Origin: CAYFQV01 sp964654185
Lineage (GTDB): Bacteria > Spirochaetota > Spirochaetia > DSM-27196 > PWMO01
Assembly (NCBI GenBank): GCA_964654185.1
Contig: CAZZIE010000072.1
Location: 1-20,955 of the forward strand
DNA length: 20,955 nt
Reading direction: 5' to 3'
Part shown: one piece after another, positions 6,061 through 12,146 of the stretch
How the letters are laid out: each line of letters starts with the position of its first letter
How positions within the stretch are numbered: the first letter of the stretch is position 1
Made by a program: the position numbers and the translations under genes
The notes under the pieces: generated by a model
The model's input: the letters and a program-made list of their open reading frames with translations, nothing else
The model's database searches: none
Told to the model about the DNA's origin: nothing

Positions 6061-8325
6061 CTACTCGCGAAGGGTCACGGTCGCAACGGCGCCGTTGTCG
6101 TTGCACAGGTGGAGGCGTCCGCCGTACTGCCGGGCAAGGGCGCTCGCAATGGTGAGGCCGAAACCGTAGCGGCCCTCCTCGACGACGGCTGGCGGGAAAC
6201 CGGGACCGAAGTCGCGCACGGTGAGCTTCACGGCTTCCTCGTCGTCTCGCCGGATTCCAACGGAAAGGGCGTGCCCCGACGCGCCGTGCCCCGACGCGGC
6301 GAGCGCCGATCCGGCCTGGCCCTCAGATGCGGTGGCAGGTTCGTCGGCTGCGGGGGTACCACCTTCGGAGGCGCCGCCGTCGGACGCGCCGTACTTGGCG
6401 GCGTTGGTCAGAAGCTCGTTGAGGATGATCCCCAAGGCAATGGAGAGGCGCGGTGAGATCGCGAAGGGCTCGCCTGCGAGCTCCACGTCGACGGGGTGCG
6501 TAATGGCGGCGGACTGCAGCTCGGAAACCATGTCGTCGACGAAGCTCCGGGCGTCGACGTGCTGGACGTCGCCCTGGGCGTAGAGGCGCTGGTATACCTG
6601 CGCCATGACGGCGACGCGGTTGCCGGCCTCCTCGAGGGCCTGTACCGTTTCGGGGTTACCGCTCTCCCCTGCCTGCAGTGAGAGGAGCGACCGCAGAATG
6701 CTCATGTCGTTCTTGATCCGGTGGTGGACCTCCTGGAGAAGGAGCTCCTTCTCCTCCAGGAGACCCTGGATCCGCCGCTCCGCCTCGATTCGCTGGGTAA
6801 TGTCGCGGCCGGAGGCCTGGTAGCCCACGCAGGTGCCGTTCGCATCGTAGAGGGGGGCGCTGTTCCACTCGACGGTGCGCCACCCGCCCGGGGACCGCTG
6901 GCGGTTCACGAAGCCCCAGACGTGACTCCCATCCTGTCGCATGCGTTGTTCCGCCGTATCGGTAGCTTCCCGATCTTCCGGGTGCACGAACTCCGTCAGC
7001 TTGCGGCCGATCAGCTCTTCTCGCGGATAGCCGTAGAACTCTGCGGCAGCATCGTTCACAAAGGTCCACACACCGTCCAGGTCGTACCTGGTAATGATGT
7101 CCAGGGTGAGGCGCGTGACGGTACGGTAGAGCTCCTCGCTCGCCACCAGAGCGGACTGATCCTCCGCCTCCTCGGTGACGTCTTCCAGGGATGCAACCGC
7201 GCCGCTGAACTCTCCCCGCTCGTCAAAGACGGGTGCCATGTTGATCGAGAGGACGACGCGGCGCCCGTCGCTGCGCCCAATGGCGTGGCGCACGTCGTAG
7301 ACCGCCTTCCCGGTTCGACGGACCACAGCGAAGGGAAGCTCCTCTTCCGGAAAAGGATTCCCGTCAAGATCGGTGATCTTCCACTGGGGATCGGCGTAGT
7401 TGCGCGTTGCCATGTCGACAACCTTCAGACCGAGCACATCCTCCGCCTGGGAGTTGGCGTAGCGAAGTCTCCCGGCCTCATTCATGAGGATGATGCTTAC
7501 GGGACTGGTATCTATGATCTGTTGAAGCAGAGCGGCGTGGCGCCGCTCGGCGCGCTCCGCCTGGACGCGATCCGTCACATCCGTGAAGACCGCTGCAAGC
7601 CGCCCCGGCTCCAGCCGAAAAGCGGAGACGGAGAAGTATCGGCCGAGATCAGGCGCGTACTGCTCCGTCGAAATCGGCGTGCCCGTCCGTACGACCTCGG
7701 CATAGCCGGCGATCTCCTCGGCGGACGCCGATGAGAAGAGCGCACGGAGCGTCCGGCCCACGGCATCCTCCCGGGAAACGCCGGTGAGCTTCTCGAAGGC
7801 GGGATTCACATCCAGAAAGCGGGTGTCCGTCACGCGCCCCTGGGGACCGTAGACCATTTCGCTGACGGAGATCGCCGCAATGTCGTTTTCGAAGAGTTCC
7901 CGGTAACGCCGCTCAGTCGTCTTGAGCTCCTGCCTGGATTCGAAGAGCTCGAAGGCCATGTTGATCGACTCAATGAGGACGAACTCCCCGGCGCTCTTGA
8001 GCACGTAGCCGTACCGGGTGATCCCCTTCACCTTCTCGACCATCTCCTTCTCGGAGTGACTGGTAAGGAAGACAATGGGGAGCTCCCGGATCTCGAGGAT
8101 CTGCACCGCAGCGGTCGTGCCGTCGATGCCGGACCCGAGGTCAATGTCCATGAGGACGAGCTCGATTCCGACATCCCGTCGGACCGCCTCGACGGCGCGC
8201 TCCCCGGAGTGCACCGTGAACGTCTCGTAGCCGTGCGCCTGGAGGGTGCGCGCTTCGTCGAGCGCAATGAGAGCCTCGTCTTCGACGAGGAGGATTCGCC
8301 TTTCCCGGCCGACCTGCGTGCTCAT
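6061..8325 (-). CDS. hybrid sensor histidine kinase: REC-PAS-PAS-PAS-HisKA_2-HATPase
   Basis: A 754-residue soluble signalling protein with no membrane segment. The N-terminal receiver (about 10-128) has the acidic pocket LVEDE, phospho-acceptor Asp60 (LVLMD), Thr88/Ser89 and Lys110. Three PAS domains follow (about 140-256, 265-385, 397-515). The HisKA_2 domain begins at 521, with His534 in QEVHHRIKND as the likely phosphorylation site. The ATPase domain has Asn636 in the N box (LNELLTNAAKYGA), DFGPGF (705-710) and GFGLTI (721-726), all intact. A Gly/Ala/Ser-rich insertion occupies 646-688, in the ATP-lid region. The ATG at 8325 has only a weak Shine-Dalgarno; TAGAAT at 8361-8356 may be its -10. 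It follows the ABC-F gene by 55 bp on the same strand. No partner regulator is adjacent. The combination and wording are typical of spirochaete kinases. Ligand unknown. Confidence 0.92.
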   Translation of the reverse strand: MSTQVGRERRILLVEDEALIALDEARTLQAHGYETFTVHSGERAVEAVRRDVGIELVLMDIDLGSGIDGTTAAVQILEIRELPIVFLTSHSEKEMVEKVKGITRYGYVLKSAGEFVLIESINMAFELFESRQELKTTERRYRELFENDIAAISVSEMVYGPQGRVTDTRFLDVNPAFEKLTGVSREDAVGRTLRALFSSASAEEIAGYAEVVRTGTPISTEQYAPDLGRYFSVSAFRLEPGRLAAVFTDVTDRVQAERAERRHAALLQQIIDTSPVSIILMNEAGRLRYANSQAEDVLGLKVVDMATRNYADPQWKITDLDGNPFPEEELPFAVVRRTGKAVYDVRHAIGRSDGRRVVLSINMAPVFDERGEFSGAVASLEDVTEEAEDQSALVASEELYRTVTRLTLDIITRYDLDGVWTFVNDAAAEFYGYPREELIGRKLTEFVHPEDREATDTAEQRMRQDGSHVWGFVNRQRSPGGWRTVEWNSAPLYDANGTCVGYQASGRDITQRIEAERRIQGLLEEKELLLQEVHHRIKNDMSILRSLLSLQAGESGNPETVQALEEAGNRVAVMAQVYQRLYAQGDVQHVDARSFVDDMVSELQSAAITHPVDVELAGEPFAISPRLSIALGIILNELLTNAAKYGASDGGASEGGTPAADEPATASEGQAGSALAASGHGASGHALSVGIRRDDEEAVKLTVRDFGPGFPPAVVEEGRYGFGLTIASALARQYGGRLHLCNDNGAVATVTLRE
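6262..6390 (-). repeat. low-complexity insertion within the kinase ATPase domain
   Basis: These bases encode residues 646-688, almost entirely Gly, Ala, Ser, Pro, Glu and Thr, between the N box and the G1 box. A 14-bp sequence, CGTGCCCCGACGCG on the plus strand, occurs twice (6270-6283 and 6285-6298), giving an in-frame 5-residue tandem. Related kinases normally have only a short loop here. Confidence 0.7.
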
Positions 8326-8380
8326 GACTGGACACTCGTGAGGTGCGTACTCTCGATTCTACCACAGTCCGGAGCGGCCG

Positions 8381-10027
8381 CTAGATCTCCAGAAGGTGGT
8401 GCCCGTGGTAGTGGGCGTCCCGAAGGGCGCCGATATCGTCGCTTGCAAGGTAATCATCAAAGCGCATGTGCCGGTCGATGTATCCCGTCGGTGTGAACTC
8501 AACAATGCGATTCGCCACCGTATCGACGAACTCGTGGTCGTGACTGACAAAGAGGACGTTTCCGCTGAAGTCGATGAGCGCATCGTTCAGGGCCGTGATC
8601 GCCTCCAGGTCCAGGTGGTTGGTCGGCTCGTCGAGCATGAGGAAGTTGGCCCCGGTAAGCATGAGCTTTGCCAGCATGCACCGCACCCGCTCGCCCCCGG
8701 AGAGAACGCGAACGCGCTTGTCCGCCTCATCTCCGGAGAAGAGCATGCGTCCCAGAAACCCGCGGACGTAGGAGGGGTCGTCGCTGTCGGTGAACTGGTG
8801 AAGCCACTGAATCACGCTCGCCTCGCTGTCAAAGAACGAAGTGTTGTCCTTCGGGTAGTACGCCGGCGTTATCGTCGTTCCCCACTGGATGCTGCCTCCC
8901 GCGGCCTCCCGGGTTCCGGCCAGGACCTCGAAGAGGGCGGTCTTCGCCTGGTGGTAGGGTCCCACAAAGGCGATCTTGTCGCCGGGCTGCACCTCCAGCG
9001 AGAAATCACGGATGACGTCCTCACCGGCATCGCCCTCATCCGGCACGATCCGCAGATGCTCCACCTCGAGCACCCGCTTTCCCGGCTCCCGGGCGGGGCG
9101 AAAGTTGATGTACGGCGCTTTGCGACTGCTTGGCTGGATGTCGTCAATCGTGAGCTGCTCCAGAAGCTTCTGCCGGCTCGTCGCCTGCTTTGAACGCGCC
9201 GCGTTTGAGGAGAAGCGTTGAATGAAAGCTCTCAGCTCGGCGACCTTCTCTTCCCGGCGCTTCTTCGCGTCGCGCATCTGCTTCCGGGCAAGCTGACTCG
9301 AGTGATACCAGAAGTCGTAGTTTCCGACGTACACCCTGATCTGCCCGAAGTCGATGTCCGCAATGTGGGTGCTCACCCGGTTCAGGAAGTGGCGATCGTG
9401 CGATACGACGATGACGGTGTTCTTGAATCCCGCAAGGAATCCCTCGAGCCAGGTGATGGACTCCAGGTCCAGACCGTTCGTCGGCTCGTCCAGGAGCAGG
9501 ACATCCGGATCGCCGAAGAGCGCCTGCGCCAGGAGGACACGGACCTTCTGGCCGCCGTCGAGCTCGCCCATGCGGGTCTGGTGCAACTCTTCCGGAATAC
9601 CCAGACCGGAGAGGAGCTGTGCCGCCTCCGGCTCCGCTTCCCAGCCCCCGAGCTCGGCGAACTCCGCCTCGAGTTCCGCCGCCTTCATACCGTCGTCGTC
9701 CGTGAAGGGCACCTTCTCGTAGATCGCGTCCTTCGCCACCATCGTTTCGTAGAGGCGCTCGTGCCCCATGATGACCGTGTGGAGAACGCTGTGGGCATCG
9801 AACTGAAACTGGTCCTGTCTCAGCACGGCAATGCGCTCGCCGGCTCCAACAGTGACCTCGCCGGTGTCGGGCTGAATATCCCCGGAGAGAATCCTGAGAA
9901 AGGTCGACTTGCCGGCACCGTTCGAGCCAATCACACCGTAGCAGTTGCCTGGCGTGAACTTAATGGTGACGTCCTTGAAGAGGAGTTGCTCTGCGAAGGA
10001 GAGAGATATGTCCGAGGCGGTGATCAT
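8381..10027 (-). CDS. ABC-F family ATPase, YbiT-like
   Basis: A 548-residue cytoplasmic protein with two ATP-binding cassettes and no membrane segments, the ABC-F plan. Members bind the ribosome near the E site and rescue or tune translation; some protect against antibiotics. NBD1 has Walker A GSNGAGKS (34-41), a degenerate signature ELDGGQ (155-160), Walker B LLLDEP (178-183) and a switch His210. The linker (about 240-300) is charged, with RFSSNAARSKQATSR as in YbiT. NBD2 has an intact signature LSGGE (442-446), Walker B LMLDEP (463-468) and SHD (495-497). Its Walker A reads GPYHQAKT (356-363), with Ala for the last Gly but Lys kept. The ATG at 10027 is chosen for AAGGAA upstream and because the cassette starts at once. 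An upstream start at 10195 would add 56 Arg/Pro-rich residues. It resembles YbiT rather than known resistance types. Confidence 0.92.
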   Translation of the reverse strand: MITASDISLSFAEQLLFKDVTIKFTPGNCYGVIGSNGAGKSTFLRILSGDIQPDTGEVTVGAGERIAVLRQDQFQFDAHSVLHTVIMGHERLYETMVAKDAIYEKVPFTDDDGMKAAELEAEFAELGGWEAEPEAAQLLSGLGIPEELHQTRMGELDGGQKVRVLLAQALFGDPDVLLLDEPTNGLDLESITWLEGFLAGFKNTVIVVSHDRHFLNRVSTHIADIDFGQIRVYVGNYDFWYHSSQLARKQMRDAKKRREEKVAELRAFIQRFSSNAARSKQATSRQKLLEQLTIDDIQPSSRKAPYINFRPAREPGKRVLEVEHLRIVPDEGDAGEDVIRDFSLEVQPGDKIAFVGPYHQAKTALFEVLAGTREAAGGSIQWGTTITPAYYPKDNTSFFDSEASVIQWLHQFTDSDDPSYVRGFLGRMLFSGDEADKRVRVLSGGERVRCMLAKLMLTGANFLMLDEPTNHLDLEAITALNDALIDFSGNVLFVSHDHEFVDTVANRIVEFTPTGYIDRHMRFDDYLASDDIGALRDAHYHGHHLLEI

Positions 10028-10166
10028 GGTGCGTATTCCTTGTCCGGGGTATTCCGGAAATCGTCGTGGGATGGTGCGGATGCCGGGCTCACCGGAACGC
10101 CTGTTCCTGCGCGCCTGTCCTTGCGCGGACGCCCGCCCGGGCCGGCCCGGGGAGCCCGGAACGGAG

Positions 10167-10195
10167 AATGTACAGGATTCGGTCGCCACAGGCAA
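10167..10195 (-). promoter_or_regulatory. sigma70-type promoter for the ABC-F gene
   Basis: On the minus strand TTGCCT (10195-10190) and TACATT (10172-10167) are 17 bases apart. Transcription would start near 10160 and give a GC-rich, hairpin-prone leader of about 130 bases before the ATG at 10027. Its placement also rules against the upstream start at 10195. Confidence 0.5.
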
Positions 10196-10223
10196 TCACC
10201 TCTGCTCGTTCCCCCACGCGCGG

Positions 10224-10239
10224 CCTAACAATTGTTCGG
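10224..10239. promoter_or_regulatory. candidate operator between divergent promoters
   Basis: AACAATTGTT at 10227-10236 is a perfect 10-bp palindrome. It extends to 16 bp with one mismatched pair (CC at 10224-10225, GG at 10238-10239). It is AT-rich in GC-rich DNA and sits between the two divergent -35 candidates, a usual place for a regulator site. No cognate regulator can be named. Confidence 0.35.
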
Positions 10240-10246
10240 ATTCGAG

Positions 10247-10274
10247 TTGAACCGCCCATGCACCCGGTGATACC
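10247..10274 (+). promoter_or_regulatory. weak promoter candidate for the FAD oxidoreductase
   Basis: TTGAAC (10247-10252) is followed after 16 bases by GATACC (10269-10274). The -10 match is poor. If real, the transcript would start at about the left end of repeat element B and carry the whole element in its 5' leader. Confidence 0.3.
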
Positions 10275-10278
10275 TTGG

Positions 10279-10441
10279 GACGTGCTAAGAAGCCTGTTGA
10301 TGGGATTTCGGCAAGTCACGGTGCGGAAATTGGTTGCGCGGCTACAGATCCGGGAACAGGTTTCCCGCCGGCCTGGTGCCACCAAGCCACGACGCGGTAG
10401 CAATTTACGGGATGTGTCATCAACAGGGTTCTGAGTAGGTT
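10279..10441. repeat. 163-bp intergenic element with inverted-repeat ends (copy B)
   Basis: The left end (10279-10302) and right end (10418-10441) are inverted repeats, matching at 19 of 24 positions; the inner CCTGTTGATG / CATCAACAGG is perfect. Its length is the same as copy A. It fills most of the non-coding space before the oxidoreductase, ending 32 bp from the ATG. The whole gap from 10028 to 10473 (446 bp) otherwise holds the ABC-F leader and promoter and the palindrome at 10227. I see no gene in it. Confidence 0.75.
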
Positions 10442-10473
10442 ACAGACACCGGAATGTGAGAGGAACGGAACCA

Positions 10474-12042
10474 ATGTCCCAGTACGACGTCATTGTGGTC
10501 GGGGGTGGAATGGCCGGTCTGGTCTGCTCCAACTTCCTGGCCAGATACGGAAAGCGCGTGCTTCTGCTGGAGCAGAACCACCAGGTGGGTGGCAACATGT
10601 CCGGCTTCCGGCGCAAGGGCTTCTACTTCGACGGGGGCGATCAGTCCTTCGAGAGCCTCGGCGTGGTGTTTCCGATACTCGAGGAGCTCGGCGTGTTCCG
10701 GGCCGCGGACTTCCACAAGGCGCGCTACCGCATGGTCTCGGGTGACTTCGACTTCTTCGTCGACACCGTGGATGAGGCCGAAGAAGCCCTCCGGGCGGCC
10801 TTTCCGAATGAGACCGGGCTGAAAGAGGTCTTCGACGAGATCCGCAGGGTTTCCACCTTTCTGGAGCGCAACTACGTTCCCGAGAACATTCCCGCCCTCA
10901 ACAATCCGTCACTGGGTCACTTCGCCCGGCTGCTTCCCTGGGCGCCGCAACTCCTCAAGTGGACGCGCTTCGCTTACCGAGAGAAGGTGTGCAACGCCGT
11001 GAAGGATCCGGGCCTGCGAAACTGGCTCACAAACATCGGCTACTACAAGATGCCCTTTCTCTTCTTCGCCGGCTTCTGGCACATCTGGGCGCACGACTAC
11101 TGGTATCCCAAAGGCGGCATGCAGCACATGCTCAACCTTCTCGGAGAGTCCCTGGCGAAGCACGACGGCACCGTTCAATGCAACACGCGCGTAGCCAAGA
11201 TCAATATTGTCGATGGTACCGCCCGCGGCGTCGTGCTCGACGACGGAACTCGCATCGACGCGGAACAGGTGGTGTATGCAGGTGACTACAAGCGCTTCGT
11301 TGGGGGGCTGGTTCCGGAGGAGCACTTCTCCGGACGCTTCCTCAAGCAGATCCGACAGAGTCGCCTCACCGAGGAGATCCTGAGCGTCTATCTGGGGGTG
11401 AACCGCCGACCCGAGGAGCTCCGGGAGCAACTCCAGGGGAACCACGTCTTCTTCTTCCCCAACTACGACGTGGTCTTTCCGAATCCCTCCCACGACCGGG
11501 ACGTGCACCAGAGAATGTGGGTTGCCATCAACGAGTTCAGCGAGGCACACCCTGAGAGCGCCCCGGAAGGCAAGGCGACCCTTACCATTCAGACCTACAG
11601 CTCATACGACTGGGAGGACCGCTGGCACAACAAGAGCGGCGACACTCCGCGGACGGACGAGTACCAACAGTTCAAGCGCGACACGGGATATCAACTGGTC
11701 GAGACGGCAGAGAACGTTCTCCCGGGCCTGTCACAGGACATCGAGTACTTCGACGCGGGCACGCCCCTTTCGGCGGAACACTTCACCATGAATACCAACG
11801 GCTCCACCGGCGGCTGGTGCTACCACGACAAGGTTTCGCCGCTCTTCAAGCGGTGGAGCCTCAACATGTTCAAGACACCCGTCAGGAACCTCACCGCCAC
11901 GGGGCACTACACCCTCTGGCCCGGCGGCGTCATCTCCGCCGCCCTGAGTGGACGACTGGTGGCCAACATGGTGGCCGGTAAGAGCGTTCTGACCCCGCTG
12001 GAAGTCACCCGCGCTCAGAGCGCGACCTTCGGCCGCGGCTGA
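10474..12042 (+). CDS. FAD-dependent oxidoreductase of the phytoene desaturase / carotenoid isomerase family
   Basis: A 522-residue flavoprotein. The N-terminal Rossmann fold has VGGGMAGL (9-16) and Glu33 (LLLEQN), which binds the FAD ribose, followed by VGGNMSGF. The C-terminal FAD motif is near residues 475-502 (TGHYTLWPGGVISAALSG). This is the amine-oxidase-like plan of CrtI, CrtISO and retinol saturase, and the length suits that group. These enzymes desaturate, isomerise or saturate polyene chains. No phytoene synthase, cyclase or other isoprenoid gene is nearby, so a carotenoid role is unproven and other lipid-like substrates are possible. The ATG at 10474 is chosen for GAGAGGA about nine bases upstream; GTG 10456 is an alternative that would add six residues. 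It is monocistronic, divergent from the ABC-F gene and convergent with treZ. Confidence 0.88.
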   Translation: MSQYDVIVVGGGMAGLVCSNFLARYGKRVLLLEQNHQVGGNMSGFRRKGFYFDGGDQSFESLGVVFPILEELGVFRAADFHKARYRMVSGDFDFFVDTVDEAEEALRAAFPNETGLKEVFDEIRRVSTFLERNYVPENIPALNNPSLGHFARLLPWAPQLLKWTRFAYREKVCNAVKDPGLRNWLTNIGYYKMPFLFFAGFWHIWAHDYWYPKGGMQHMLNLLGESLAKHDGTVQCNTRVAKINIVDGTARGVVLDDGTRIDAEQVVYAGDYKRFVGGLVPEEHFSGRFLKQIRQSRLTEEILSVYLGVNRRPEELREQLQGNHVFFFPNYDVVFPNPSHDRDVHQRMWVAINEFSEAHPESAPEGKATLTIQTYSSYDWEDRWHNKSGDTPRTDEYQQFKRDTGYQLVETAENVLPGLSQDIEYFDAGTPLSAEHFTMNTNGSTGGWCYHDKVSPLFKRWSLNMFKTPVRNLTATGHYTLWPGGVISAALSGRLVANMVAGKSVLTPLEVTRAQSATFGRG

Positions 12043-12058
12043 AGACTTCCGAGCAGCA

Positions 12059-12078
12059 GTCGGCCGCTGCGGCCGGAC
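12059..12078. terminator. possible hairpin between convergent oxidoreductase and treZ
   Basis: CGGCCG (12061-12066) and CGGCCG (12070-12075) pair around a three-base loop, with flanking GT and AC that could extend the stem past a bulge. No T tract follows. It sits in the 104-bp gap between two converging genes and could slow transcription from both sides. Confidence 0.35.
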
Positions 12079-12146
12079 ATCAACAATTCTCGCACCAGTT
12101 CATGACTCTCGCGTTCCGCAGCCCATCACAACCTCTCAGCCCGGCC

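Noticed and set aside
10028..10195. Upstream extension of the ABC-F protein by 56 residues
   Set aside because: The added residues are Arg/Pro/Gly-rich and not part of the ABC-F fold. The best promoter overlaps that start, and the ATG at 10027 has a good Shine-Dalgarno.
12076..12102. Possible fourth copy of the 163-bp element's right end (ACATCAACAATTCTC...)
   Set aside because: Only CATCAACA and a few scattered bases match. A 163-bp element ending here would have to begin inside the oxidoreductase coding sequence, which is intact.
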